Below are positions 1-8,933 of a DNA stretch of 64,000 bases, piece by piece. How positions within the stretch are numbered: the first letter of the stretch is position 1; each line of letters starts with the position of its first letter. The DNA is taken from NCBI GenBank assembly GCA_041287425.1, contig JBEULG010000027.1:62001-126000 (forward strand). The letters run 5' to 3'. The translations under genes and the position numbers were made by a program. The notes under the pieces are model-generated. The model was given only the letters and a program-made list of their open reading frames with translations, did no database searches and was not told the origin of the DNA. Source of the stretch: JAFGSI01 sp041287425 (GTDB lineage: Bacteria; Chloroflexota; Anaerolineae; Anaerolineales; Villigracilaceae).

Positions 1-362
1 TCAGCGAGGGCGTGGCCCCTGCCCATCAGCGCGATGAGTTCTTCGTCAAACTGATTGTGGCGCTGGCCAGCGGCGAATCGGACCCGGCACATCTCATCCA
101 AACCCAGCGCGGCCGCCTCTATCAGGAATTGCACGACCTGACCACCCGCCGCGAGGCCTGCAACCCGCAGACCGAGATGGCACAAATCCTACTCCTCGAC
201 AAGGCCATCATGCACCTGGAGGCCGACCTGCGCTGGCTGGACATCGCCGAGCAACGCCTGGAGGAAGTCCGCCGCCAGCCCCTGCCCGAACCGGAACTGC
301 GCCGCAGAGGCCGTCCTCCCAAAGACGATAAAGGCTCAACCCACCCACCGCCATCCCGGTGA
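1..362 (+). CDS. PadR-family transcriptional regulator, C-terminal part (5' end outside window)
   Basis: The frame is open from the left edge, so this is the 3' part of a longer gene. A GTG at 12 is internal. The visible 119 or so residues read like the PadR C-terminal dimerisation region (Vir_act_alpha_C): a segment beginning near RDEFFVKLIVAL, then long charged helices. The N-terminal winged helix lies outside the window. PadR proteins are usually ligand-responsive repressors of neighbouring efflux genes, and the ABC ATPase and permease that follow on the same strand fit that (inference). The Pro/Arg-rich tail runs into a short-word repeat at 371-420. A coiled-coil protein of another family is possible because the DNA-binding half is not visible. 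Confidence 0.65.
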   Translation, partial: SEGVAPAHQRDEFFVKLIVALASGESDPAHLIQTQRGRLYQELHDLTTRREACNPQTEMAQILLLDKAIMHLEADLRWLDIAEQRLEEVRRQPLPEPELRRRGRPPKDDKGSTHPPPSR

Positions 363-370
363 GCCCTCCT

Positions 371-420
371 CAAATCGCCAATCGTAATCGCCAATCGTCA
401 ATCGTAAATCGTCAATCGAA
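371..420. repeat. Short-word tandem repeat (CAATCGT-type) after padR
   Basis: About 50 bp built from variations of the word (c/a)AATCGT, repeated six times with small changes. It lies between the padR stop and the ABC ATPase start and leaves little room for a separate promoter. Similar word-like repeats occur after other genes in this window, with a different word each time. Confidence 0.7.
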
Positions 421-431
421 ACGGAGTCCCT

Positions 432-1175
432 ATGTCTCTCATCCAAACCGAAAACCTGACCAAAATCTATGGCACGGGCGAAACCGCCGTCACCGCCCTC
501 GACCACGTCAACATCGCCGTCAACGCAGGCGAGTTTGTCGCCGTGATGGGCCCCAGCGGCTGCGGCAAGTCCACCCTGCTGCATCTCATCGGCGGCCTCG
601 ACCGCCCCACCGAAGGCAACGTCCGCATCGAGGGCGTGGCCCTGGCTGAGATGAACGACGACGCCCTGACCAAACTGCGCCGCCAGAAAATCGGCTTCGT
701 CTTTCAGTTCTTCAACCTCATCCCCGTCCTGACCGCCGTCGAGAACGCCGCCCTGCCGGTTACGCTGGATGGCGTCCGGCCCGCCGAGGCGAAGAAGCGC
801 GCCGCCGAGTGGTTGACCCGCTTCGGGCTGGGCGACCGTCTCGCTGCCCGCCCCGACCAACTCTCCGGCGGACAGCAGCAGCGCGTTGCCATCGCCCGCG
901 CCCTGGTCTCCGAACCGGCGCTCATCCTGGCCGACGAACCAACCGGCAACCTCGACACCCGCTCCGGCGACGAGATTGCCTCGCTCCTGCGCGACGTCAC
1001 CAAGAAGTACGGCCGCACCGTCGTCATGGTTACCCACGATCCACGCATCGCCGCCTACGCCGACCGCATCATCTTCCTCAAGGACGGCAAAGTGGTGGAC
1101 GAGACCAACCTGGAGCGCAAGAACAAAGACAACGCCCAGGTGCTGGCCGATAAGATGAGTTCCTTGAGCAATTGA
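432..1175 (+). CDS. ABC transporter ATP-binding protein (LolD/MacB type)
   Basis: A 247-residue nucleotide-binding subunit that hydrolyses ATP to drive the permease encoded next. Walker A is GPSGCGKST (residues 40-48), followed by a Q-loop at FQFFNLIP, the signature LSGGQ (144-148), Walker B LILADEP (164-170) and the switch His in VMVTHD (about 202). The GNLD after Walker B is typical of the LolD/MacB/FtsE subfamily. Length is normal for the family. The gene lies 19 bp upstream of the FtsX-type permease and downstream of a PadR-type regulator, an arrangement common for mechanotransmission or efflux-type exporters. The substrate cannot be read from sequence. Confidence 0.95.
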   Translation: MSLIQTENLTKIYGTGETAVTALDHVNIAVNAGEFVAVMGPSGCGKSTLLHLIGGLDRPTEGNVRIEGVALAEMNDDALTKLRRQKIGFVFQFFNLIPVLTAVENAALPVTLDGVRPAEAKKRAAEWLTRFGLGDRLAARPDQLSGGQQQRVAIARALVSEPALILADEPTGNLDTRSGDEIASLLRDVTKKYGRTVVMVTHDPRIAAYADRIIFLKDGKVVDETNLERKNKDNAQVLADKMSSLSN

Positions 1176-1194
1176 CGTTCCGAGGAAGTGGCCT

Positions 1195-3750
1195 ATGAAC
1201 CTCCAACTTACCCTTGCCTGGCGTTACTTGACCGGACGCGTCCTGCGCACCACCCTGACCACCTTCGCCGTCATCTTCGGCGTGCTGGTCATCTTCGGCA
1301 TGAATATCGTCCTGCCGACGATGATGGAAGGCTTCAAAGCCAACATGATGGCCGCCGGCGGCGTAGTGGACGTGACCGTGACGCACGTCAGCGGCGGCGC
1401 GTTCCCGGCTGAAGTCGCCCACAAACTCGACGACATCGCCGCCATCCGCGCCTACTCCGCCTCGCTGGAGCGGACCATCAACCTGCCGCCCGATTTCGTG
1501 GACGGCGACCCCGCCCGCCCCGACCGCATCAGCGCCGTCAACCTGGTCGGCGTCGAACCGGAGGCGGCGCGCAGCCTGCAGGTCTATATGATTGACGAAC
1601 CGGGCCGTTTCCTCCAACCCGACGATACGAACGCCGCCGTCATCTCCCAATCCCTGGCCGACGCCTGGAGCGTGCGCCTCGGCGAGACCATCTCTCTGCC
1701 CTCGGTGGACGGCCTGACCGACCTGACCATCGTCGGCATCCTGCCGCCGCTCACCCGCCCCGGCAACGAGGAAGTGCTGGTGACCCTGGCCCAGGCGCAG
1801 GCGATGACCGGTCAGCCAGAACAAATCAACACCATCCGCATCGCGCTGACCAGCGTGGACGAGGCTGCGCGCGCCGAAGCAGTTGCCGCCATCGAAGCCG
1901 CTCTGGGAAGCGATTACCAGATTGGTTCGCTCGACCCCGGTTCGGAGATGTTCGCCAGCCTCAAACTGGGTCAGGCGGCCTTCAACATGTTTGGCGTGCT
2001 CGCCCTCTTCATGGGCGGATTCATCATCTTCAACACCTTCCGCACCGTAGTTGCCGAGCGGCGGCGCGATATCGGTATGCTGCGCGCCCTGGGCGCCACC
2101 CGCCGCACCATCACCGGCGCCATCCTGACCGAAGGCCTGGTGCAGGGTGTGCTCGGCTCGGTCATCGGCATCGTGCTGGGGTATCTCTTCGGCGCCTTCG
2201 TCGTCCGTCTGGCCGCCGAACCGATGAAATCCTTCCTGAACATCACCATGGGCAAGCCGGTCGTTTCGCCGGCGCTGCTCATCACCTCCTTCCTGCTGGG
2301 CGTGGGCGTGACCCTGCTCTCGACCCTCCTGCCGGCGCGCAGCGCCAGCCGCGTCACGCCGATGGACGCCCTGCGCCCTTCGGTGGCCGAGGTGGAGTAC
2401 AAACGCCGCGCCGGGGCCAGTTTCATCGCCGGCCTGGTGATGATTGGCATCGCGCTCATCGGCCTGGTCAGCGGCAACATGGGACTGATTGCCCTGGGCG
2501 GATTGCTCTTCCTGGGCGGGCTGATTCTGGTCGCGCCAGCGCTTCTGCGACCGATTGCCTGGGCGTTCGGTCGCCTGCTGGCCTGGTTCTACGCCCGGCA
2601 AGGCATCGCCGACCTGGCGCAGGGGAACCTCACCCGCCAGCCGGGGCGCGTCACCGTCACTGCCAGCGCCACCCTCATCGGCCTGGCCATCATCGTTGCC
2701 CTGGGCGGTATGACCACCAGCCTGACCGGCATGATGGACGACCTGCTGCACAAGACTCTCGGCAGCGATTACCTCTTCATCCCGCCCTCGGTGGCCGTCT
2801 GGAACAGCGACATGGGCGCCAGCCCGGAGTTCGCTGAGCGCCTGCGGCAGGTGGAGGGCGTGGAGGCCGTCACCAGCCTGCGCTTCGCCTCGGGCGCCGT
2901 CAACGGGCAGGCCGTCTCGGTGCTAGCCCTCGACCCGCGAACCTATCCGCAGGTCGCCGGCTTGGATTTCACCGAGGGGAACGAGGCCGAAGCCTACGCC
3001 GCGCTCGCTTCCGGGCGCAGCATGATCGTCAACGGCGCGTTCCTGGCTACCCTGGGCGCGAAGGTCGGCGATACGGTCGAGATGACCACGCCGAACGGTC
3101 CGCGCCCGTACACCATCGTCGCCGAGGCAGTGGATTTGCTCAACGCCAAGGTGGTCACGGCCTACATCTCGCACGCCAATCTCGCCGCCGACTTTGGCCG
3201 CACGGATGATGTCTTCATCATGCTCAACCTGAAGCCCGGCGTGGCACTCGAAGACGTGGACGCCCAAATCAAGGCCATCGCTGCCGATTACCCGCAGTTC
3301 ACCGTCATGGCCGGCAAGAAGTACATTGACGACATGATGCAGTACATGAACGCCGTCTGGGCGGCTATGTTCTTCCTGCTCATCTTCCTGGCCATCCCCT
3401 CGCTGATTGCGATGATGAACACGCTGGCCATCAACGTCATCGAGCGGACGCGCGAAATCGGCATGGTGCGCGCCGTAGGCGCCACCCGCAAACAGGTGCG
3501 CCGTCTGGTGGTGGCCGAAGCGCTGCTCCTGGCGGCGGTCGGCACGGCCTTTGGCCTCCTGGCCGGGCTATATCTGGGCTACGTCATCGTCTCCGGCATC
3601 GGGACGATGTTCCCGATGACCTATCACTTCCCCCTGGCGGGCATCCTGGCCGGCATCGCCGTTGGCCTGCTGTTTGGCGCGCTGGCGGCGGTCGTCCCGG
3701 CGCGTCAGGCGGCGCGGCTGCAGGTGGTGGAGGCGCTGAGGTACGAGTAA
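1195..3750 (+). CDS. FtsX/MacB-like ABC permease, two FtsX domains
   Basis: An 851-residue membrane protein with one N-terminal membrane segment (about 18-38), a periplasmic MacB_PCD-like domain, then an FtsX domain with hydrophobic segments at about 262-390. Two further segments (about 405-460) precede a second periplasmic domain, and a second FtsX domain ends the protein (about 722-845). Both FtsX domains carry the usual (I/V)GM(L/V)RA(L/V)GAT(R/K) coupling motif. GAGGA lies upstream of the ATG at 1195. It pairs with the upstream ATPase as a type VII-like ABC system. Such systems move lipoproteins, lipids or antibiotics, or transmit force to periplasmic partners; which applies here is not visible. 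A strong hairpin follows the gene. Confidence 0.93.
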   Translation: MNLQLTLAWRYLTGRVLRTTLTTFAVIFGVLVIFGMNIVLPTMMEGFKANMMAAGGVVDVTVTHVSGGAFPAEVAHKLDDIAAIRAYSASLERTINLPPDFVDGDPARPDRISAVNLVGVEPEAARSLQVYMIDEPGRFLQPDDTNAAVISQSLADAWSVRLGETISLPSVDGLTDLTIVGILPPLTRPGNEEVLVTLAQAQAMTGQPEQINTIRIALTSVDEAARAEAVAAIEAALGSDYQIGSLDPGSEMFASLKLGQAAFNMFGVLALFMGGFIIFNTFRTVVAERRRDIGMLRALGATRRTITGAILTEGLVQGVLGSVIGIVLGYLFGAFVVRLAAEPMKSFLNITMGKPVVSPALLITSFLLGVGVTLLSTLLPARSASRVTPMDALRPSVAEVEYKRRAGASFIAGLVMIGIALIGLVSGNMGLIALGGLLFLGGLILVAPALLRPIAWAFGRLLAWFYARQGIADLAQGNLTRQPGRVTVTASATLIGLAIIVALGGMTTSLTGMMDDLLHKTLGSDYLFIPPSVAVWNSDMGASPEFAERLRQVEGVEAVTSLRFASGAVNGQAVSVLALDPRTYPQVAGLDFTEGNEAEAYAALASGRSMIVNGAFLATLGAKVGDTVEMTTPNGPRPYTIVAEAVDLLNAKVVTAYISHANLAADFGRTDDVFIMLNLKPGVALEDVDAQIKAIAADYPQFTVMAGKKYIDDMMQYMNAVWAAMFFLLIFLAIPSLIAMMNTLAINVIERTREIGMVRAVGATRKQVRRLVVAEALLLAAVGTAFGLLAGLYLGYVIVSGIGTMFPMTYHFPLAGILAGIAVGLLFGALAAVVPARQAARLQVVEALRYE

Positions 3751-3791
3751 ATCGGACAAACAGACAACAAGTTAACGGGTAAATAATGGCC

Positions 3792-3815
3792 GACCGGCAG
3801 CACAGGCTGCCGGTC
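3792..3815. terminator. Bidirectional terminator between convergent genes
   Basis: A perfect 10-bp stem (GACCGGCAGC / GCTGCCGGTC) with the 4-nt loop ACAG lies between the convergent FtsX permease and solute-binding-like genes. A weak T-rich stretch follows on the plus strand. Confidence 0.75.
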
Positions 3816-3841
3816 TGGGTTTCTGTGGGCTGCTGCTGTTC

Positions 3842-5026
3842 TCATTGGAGCGAGAGTTGCAAGCGATCACCCAGGCTGGTGATGCACTGCTCCACAATCG
3901 AATCCCACTGCGACTCGGGCGCGGCCAACACCTCCTCCCAGGCCTGAGCCAAAACATCAACCAGACGTTTCTCGACCAGACCCCACAAATGCTGACCCGG
4001 GAAGGTGCGCCCGCGGACGAAAGCCTGTTTGAAGGCTTGATACGGCTCCAGGTCGAAAGGCGGACGATTCCAGCCGCTTTCGCTGATGGGCAGCCCATAG
4101 AGCGGATACAAGACCTGATTGGCGCGCTCGCCAGATAGAAAAGCCACCAGTTTGCGGGCTGCCTGTTCGTTACGGCTGTGCCGCCAGATGACCAGGTGGT
4201 GTCCACCGACAAACGGCACTCCAGGCACCGGCACGGTCGCCAAATTCTTGCGCACCTCAGCCGTCTGGTCGGGGAGATGGAGTACCCAGTTGCCGCTGAT
4301 AAGAACAGCCGCCTGACCGGAGTAGAAGAGACGATCGGCATCGGTTTCTTCGATGAAATGATGTTCGCGGTCCAGATAACGCCCCAGGCGAAAATAAGCC
4401 TTGAATCCCTCCAGGGCCTGCGGCTGGTGGAAGAGCACTCGCTTTCCATCCGGGCTGAGGAAATCGCCGCCCGCCCCCCACACCCAGGAAGCCAGATTGT
4501 GCACCGCCATGCGCGAGCGGCGGGTCGGAAGCACAAACGGGATGAGGCCGCCCTTTTCCCGCAAACGCGCCAACGTGCGTTCAAACTGTTGGGGGCTGGA
4601 AAAAGCCGTCCGCTCGTCAACGCCCGCCCGGTAGAGCAAATCGCGGCGATAATACACCACGCGAGCATCGCCCGTCCACGGGATGGAATAATACGCCCCG
4701 GGATCGGCATCGTCTGAGAAACCGCGTACCCAGACGCTGTCGAAGACGACCTCCGTCCCCTTGAGACGCCTGACCTCGCCCTCGCCGAAGGGGCGCAGCG
4801 CCCCCATCCGCACCAGATCGCCCACCCAGGTGCTGCCGACCTGCGAAACGTCTGGGCCGGTGTGATACAAAGCGATCTCGACCAGCCGCGCCCAGGCCGT
4901 CCCCCAGGGAATCATCTCCAGGCGGACGTGAATCCCCTCCTTCTGTTCGAATTCCTTGAGCAGGCCGCGCATGTTTTCCGTCGCGGCCGGGCCATGGTTG
5001 AAGACGGACAGCGTAATTTCTTCCAT
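3842..5026 (-). CDS. Solute-binding-protein-like protein (sugar SBP family) without signal peptide
   Basis: A 394-residue protein with the overall pattern of bacterial extracellular solute-binding proteins, family 1. The N-terminus carries the LLKEFEQKEGI(H)V strand-helix pattern, the middle has YYSIPWTGDARVVYYRRDLL and a later AVLISGNWVLH segment, and the helical C-terminal lobe is intact. The chain begins MEEITLSVFNHGPAATE, with no signal peptide or lipobox. No in-frame upstream start is possible because the cupin stop codon is 1 bp away. No permease or ATPase gene is nearby. It is the last gene of the GH94-GH5 operon. It could be a cytoplasmic oligosaccharide-binding or sensor protein, or a former transporter component (inference). 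Confidence 0.8.
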   Translation of the reverse strand: MEEITLSVFNHGPAATENMRGLLKEFEQKEGIHVRLEMIPWGTAWARLVEIALYHTGPDVSQVGSTWVGDLVRMGALRPFGEGEVRRLKGTEVVFDSVWVRGFSDDADPGAYYSIPWTGDARVVYYRRDLLYRAGVDERTAFSSPQQFERTLARLREKGGLIPFVLPTRRSRMAVHNLASWVWGAGGDFLSPDGKRVLFHQPQALEGFKAYFRLGRYLDREHHFIEETDADRLFYSGQAAVLISGNWVLHLPDQTAEVRKNLATVPVPGVPFVGGHHLVIWRHSRNEQAARKLVAFLSGERANQVLYPLYGLPISESGWNRPPFDLEPYQAFKQAFVRGRTFPGQHLWGLVEKRLVDVLAQAWEEVLAAPESQWDSIVEQCITSLGDRLQLSLQ

Positions 5027-5027
5027 G

Positions 5028-5459
5028 CTACTTCCACCAGGTTGGTTGTTCGCGCCGGGCCGTTTCGAGGATCAGGGCCCGCTGCGCCATTGGCAGCGGA
5101 GAAAATTCCGAATTGTGCTGACCGGTGTCACAGTTCTCGACAATCAGCACCGAGGCGTCGCGGCTGAGCACAATCGTGTGCCAGACGTTCTTGCGGACAT
5201 TGTAAATTTTACCCGCCTGCATGACGATTGGCTCCAGCCTCTCGACCTGCGGCTCGCCCTCCCCGACAAAAAGTACAGCCTCTCCTTTCAGGAGGACAAA
5301 GACCTCATCGGTCTGGGTGTGACGCTCGACCGAATCGATCCGCTCGGGGTGAAGTCCCTCCAGGTAGTTCAGAATGGCCACCCGCCAGGCGCCGTAATCA
5401 ATCAGGGGCTGATAGCCCGCTCCGTCATATTCGCGCACCTGCACCAATCTCTCGTCCAT
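5028..5459 (-). CDS. Small cupin-domain protein
   Basis: A 143-residue single-domain cupin. The first half has SVERHTQTDEVFVLLKGEAVL (motif 1-like, with a His and a Glu), and the second has VRKNVWHTIVL (motif 2-like His). It lies 8 bp after GH94 and 1 bp before the solute-binding-like gene, so it is part of the carbohydrate operon. Proteins of this size often bind or epimerise sugars or act as dioxygenases; the reaction here is unknown. Confidence 0.8.
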   Translation of the reverse strand: MDERLVQVREYDGAGYQPLIDYGAWRVAILNYLEGLHPERIDSVERHTQTDEVFVLLKGEAVLFVGEGEPQVERLEPIVMQAGKIYNVRKNVWHTIVLSRDASVLIVENCDTGQHNSEFSPLPMAQRALILETARREQPTWWK

Positions 5460-5467
5460 GTGACCTC

Positions 5468-7882
5468 CTACTTTCCCAGCCAGACCTCGACCTTATGCTG
5501 GAAGCCGCGCAACTCGACCGGCACGACCTCGCCCCGAATCTTGCTGCCGTCCACGATGATTTGCGCCACCCCCTGGCAAACGTGCTTGGGATTATGGACC
5601 TCGATGGAATACACGTGGCCGCGGAAGCGGCGCACCATCTTGAAACCATCCCAATCGGCCGGAATGCAGGGGTCAATGCGCAGACCGCCGTAATCGGGCC
5701 GCACTCCCAGAATCCACTGCGTCGCCGCCTGATAGGCCCACGAGGCCGTACCCGACAGCCAGGAGTTGCGCGCCAGCCCAAACTGAGGATGTTCGTCGCC
5801 CAGGATATTCTGCGGATACACATACGGCTCGCACTCGTAAACCTCGATGATTTCGTTTTTGGCGGCCGGGTTGATTTGGGCATAATACTGATAGGCGCGG
5901 TCGCCGCGCCCCAAAATGGTCTCGGCAATGATTGCCCATGGGTTGGCGTGCAGGAAAATGCCGCCGTTCTCCTTGGCGCCCGGCGGATAGGTCGAAATGC
6001 CGCCGATTTTGCCGTCGAAACCGTTATACCCCGGCGCGCTGAGTTTGATGCCAAAGCGGGTATTCAGGCGCTGATAGACCGAATCCATCGCTTTCTCGCC
6101 GCGGGCGCGGGAGGCAAAGCCGGAAATAACCGGCCATGACTGCCCGTTGACATAGATTTGACCATGCGCATTGCGGCGCGAACCCAGCGGCTTGCCGGTG
6201 TGGTCGAAGTAACGGACGTACCATTCCCCATCCCAGGCCAATTGCTCGACCCGCGTATGCATTTCATTGTAGGCGTTCAAATACTCGGCAATCTGTTGAC
6301 TCTCCCCCAGGTGTTGCAGCAGAGCAATCATTTCGAGCAGGGCTTTCCCATACAAATTGGCCGTAAACAGCGATTCGGCGCCCGGCGGCAGATTGACGGT
6401 GTCGTTCCAGTCGGCAAAGCCGAGCAGCGGCAAGCCATGCTGACCGACATCCTGGCGGGTAAAGGCCAACGCCCGCTCCAGATGTTCGAGGACCGGTGCG
6501 CTTTCGAGCGGTCTGCCTTTTCTATCCTTGTCATAGAAAGGAACCTTCTCCCTCAAAAAGGCAAAGTCGCCGGTCTCTTTGAGATAGGCCGTCGTCGCCA
6601 GCACCAGCCAGAGATGGTCGTCGCTGTAATAATGCGGCCGGTCGTCGCGCTCCAGCGAATCGCCCTCGCTGGCCTCCAGCGTGAGCGGATTGAATTGATG
6701 ATAGGCCGAGCCATCGCGGCGCTGCATCGAAAGCAGCAGACGGATGAACGCCCGGCCCTCATCCGGGATGGAGGCCAGCACCGCCATGACATCCTGGGAA
6801 CTATCGCGTATCCCGATGCCGCGCGACCCCAGACCCAGTTGGTAATAAGAAAGATAGCGTGACCAGGTCTTGGTCATGTAGCACTGATGCGGATTGTGGA
6901 CGTTGAGCATGATGTTCATCAGCCGGTCGGGCGTCTCGACCTGCAGCGCCGTCAGGTAGGCATCCCAAAATGCCGAGAGTTCGGCCAGGGCGGCGTCCAC
7001 CGATTCGGGGCGGCGGAACTTTTCGATTCCCGGCCGGGCCGCCTCAAGGTTCGCTTCCTGACCGAGTTGGGTGATCAGGCGCACCGTCTCGCCCGGCCTG
7101 ATTTTGCCCAAATGGTGCAGGAGGGCGGCAATGTTGTCGCCGCGCAGCGCCTCGGTGTTGCTCAGTTCGGGCTGACGCAGACTGAGCGGATTGGCCCACG
7201 TCCCATACTCATGATTGCCCAGGAAACGCGCCCGCACCGTCTCGAAGGAGGAGGCCGGACGGTTGGAAGTGAAATAATTGACCTTCAGGTCGCGGAACAT
7301 GAAGGGGTATTGCAACAAGACCTTCAACCCGCTCGGTTCGCTGATGGCGCGGCTCTGCATCGTCTGCGGGACCCAGTCGGCGTTGGTGAACTGCTGGAGG
7401 GCGTTGGGGTGGGTGTATTCGACCACCGGGATGGCGTCCACCTCTTGCGGGCGGTTGGAAATGTTCGTGATGCGGATGTCGCGAACTTCACGGCTTTCGC
7501 CCATCGGCACGAAGATGGTCACATCGGTACGCAGGCCGTAGAACTCGGAGATGATTCGGGTGTAACCGAGTCCAACGTGACACTCGTAACGGTCGAAGGC
7601 GTCGAGAGTCGGCACGTAGAAAGGCGAGAAAACGATTCGGTCGCGCCCCTGATGGATGCGCAGGTAGAGCGTCTCGCCCTTGAATTCCGAGGCGGGCATC
7701 TGCTGAATGTACTTCGTGATCCGGTTGTAGGTGGGGTCGTTCTTGCAAATCAACGCCCCGCCGGTGTGGTCCACAAAGCCGCCAAAACTCAACGTGCCAA
7801 TGTAGTTAATCCACTTGACCGGCGTGTGAGGGTCGGTGATGACGTATTCCCGGTGTTCGGAATCGAAATAGCCGTATTGCAT
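5468..7882 (-). CDS. GH94 family disaccharide phosphorylase (cellobiose-phosphorylase-like)
   Basis: An 804-residue cytoplasmic glycoside phosphorylase, a family that splits beta-linked disaccharides with phosphate to give a sugar 1-phosphate. It has an N-terminal beta-sandwich domain and a C-terminal (alpha/alpha)6 barrel. The GFADWND motif (about residues 488-494) carries the expected general-acid Asp. Downstream motifs typical of the family are STYPPGAKENGGIFLH, ECEPYVYPQNILG and NSWLSGTASW. GAGGTGAG precedes the ATG at 7882. It is one of two divergent GH94 genes flanking a GH5 gene. Substrate may be cellobiose, laminaribiose, sophorose or an N-acetyl disaccharide; sequence reading cannot separate these. 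Confidence 0.92.
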   Translation of the reverse strand: MQYGYFDSEHREYVITDPHTPVKWINYIGTLSFGGFVDHTGGALICKNDPTYNRITKYIQQMPASEFKGETLYLRIHQGRDRIVFSPFYVPTLDAFDRYECHVGLGYTRIISEFYGLRTDVTIFVPMGESREVRDIRITNISNRPQEVDAIPVVEYTHPNALQQFTNADWVPQTMQSRAISEPSGLKVLLQYPFMFRDLKVNYFTSNRPASSFETVRARFLGNHEYGTWANPLSLRQPELSNTEALRGDNIAALLHHLGKIRPGETVRLITQLGQEANLEAARPGIEKFRRPESVDAALAELSAFWDAYLTALQVETPDRLMNIMLNVHNPHQCYMTKTWSRYLSYYQLGLGSRGIGIRDSSQDVMAVLASIPDEGRAFIRLLLSMQRRDGSAYHQFNPLTLEASEGDSLERDDRPHYYSDDHLWLVLATTAYLKETGDFAFLREKVPFYDKDRKGRPLESAPVLEHLERALAFTRQDVGQHGLPLLGFADWNDTVNLPPGAESLFTANLYGKALLEMIALLQHLGESQQIAEYLNAYNEMHTRVEQLAWDGEWYVRYFDHTGKPLGSRRNAHGQIYVNGQSWPVISGFASRARGEKAMDSVYQRLNTRFGIKLSAPGYNGFDGKIGGISTYPPGAKENGGIFLHANPWAIIAETILGRGDRAYQYYAQINPAAKNEIIEVYECEPYVYPQNILGDEHPQFGLARNSWLSGTASWAYQAATQWILGVRPDYGGLRIDPCIPADWDGFKMVRRFRGHVYSIEVHNPKHVCQGVAQIIVDGSKIRGEVVPVELRGFQHKVEVWLGK

Positions 7883-7890
7883 GACTCACC

Positions 7891-8928
7891 TCAGGGTTGA
7901 CTGGTAATGCGAATGAGTTCCTCGCTGACCACGTTGCCGGCGCCGTCCACCAGGCCGAAATCCATCGCCTTGTAGGACCACAGCGCCCGGCCGATGTTAT
8001 ATTCGCGCAGCAATTCGACGAAATCGCCCGTCCAACGGATGCGGGTCGCCGGCGAGGCGCGGTCAATGACGCCGTACTCGCCACAGTAAACCGTCTGGCC
8101 GCTTCGGCGGACGAAATCCAGCGCCGGACGGAGGTAGTGACGCAGCAATTCGCTGTCCATCGGCTGGCGGCTGTATTTCTCGACGAAAGCAGCCATCTCC
8201 GGCCGCAGACTCATCAGCCGCTGCGGATCGGGAACGCAGCCGGGGTACTCGACCGCCCGGTCGAATTCCAGCAGCCAGGGCACCCAGTACGCCCGCTGGT
8301 GGGTGACCAGCAGCGGCTCGTAAAAATGAAACGTGTACAACACATGAGGGTCGGGCAAAATATCCAGGTGCTGCAATTCGTCGGGGCTGGCATAACGGTT
8401 GGCGCCGATGATGACGAGCCGCCCTCGGTCCACCTGGCGGATGCGCGTCAGCGCCGCCTGTGCCAGCCAGTTCCACGGCCCGCTTTCGGGCAGGACCACC
8501 TCGTTGAGCAATTCGAAAGCCAGCCACTCGGCGCTGACCTCCTCCAGGCGTTCGGCCAGCACGCCCCACAGAGCGATGAATTGTTCCTGCCTGGCAGCAT
8601 CGCTGAAGAGCGTATTCTCCGCCGGGGCGTCGAAGCGGTAACCGGGGGCGCGGTGCAGGTCGAGGACGACCCGCAGGCCGGCCTCCTGGCACCACTCTAG
8701 CGCCTGCAGGAGGTAATCGAAGCCGCTGCTAAGATAGATGCCCGGACGCGCCTCATCGGCCAGGACGGGATAATCCACCGGCAGGCGGACGTGGTCGAAC
8801 CCCCAGTCGGCGATTCGGCGGATGTCGTCCGCAACGATGAAGGTCTTGAAATGCTGGTGATCGTAGGCGGGATACTGGGAAAGCCAGCCGCCCAGATTCA
8901 CACCGGCCCGCAAAGATGTTTTTTCCAT
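7891..8928 (-). CDS. GH5-type glycoside hydrolase (endoglucanase/exo-beta-glucanase-like)
   Basis: A 345-residue TIM-barrel hydrolase. It has VLDLHRAPG (88-96), acid/base Glu in FELLNE (E143), His in TFHFYEP (H201) and the nucleophile Glu in VYCGEYG (E284). The start at 8928 gives the typical N-terminus RAGVNLGGWLSQ and sits 5 bp after the stop of the upstream GH94 gene. A longer frame reaching 9399 is antisense to nothing but overlaps GH94, so it was not used. There is no signal peptide, so it probably acts on imported oligosaccharides rather than on polymers, in line with the cytoplasmic phosphorylases on each side. Confidence 0.9.
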   Translation of the reverse strand: MEKTSLRAGVNLGGWLSQYPAYDHQHFKTFIVADDIRRIADWGFDHVRLPVDYPVLADEARPGIYLSSGFDYLLQALEWCQEAGLRVVLDLHRAPGYRFDAPAENTLFSDAARQEQFIALWGVLAERLEEVSAEWLAFELLNEVVLPESGPWNWLAQAALTRIRQVDRGRLVIIGANRYASPDELQHLDILPDPHVLYTFHFYEPLLVTHQRAYWVPWLLEFDRAVEYPGCVPDPQRLMSLRPEMAAFVEKYSRQPMDSELLRHYLRPALDFVRRSGQTVYCGEYGVIDRASPATRIRWTGDFVELLREYNIGRALWSYKAMDFGLVDGAGNVVSEELIRITSQP

Positions 8929-8933
8929 AGTTG

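Noticed and set aside
1078..2751. A 557-codon minus-strand frame over the FtsX permease
   Set aside because: Rich in His, Gln, Asp and Gly with no hydrophobic core; it is the complement of a clear permease gene.
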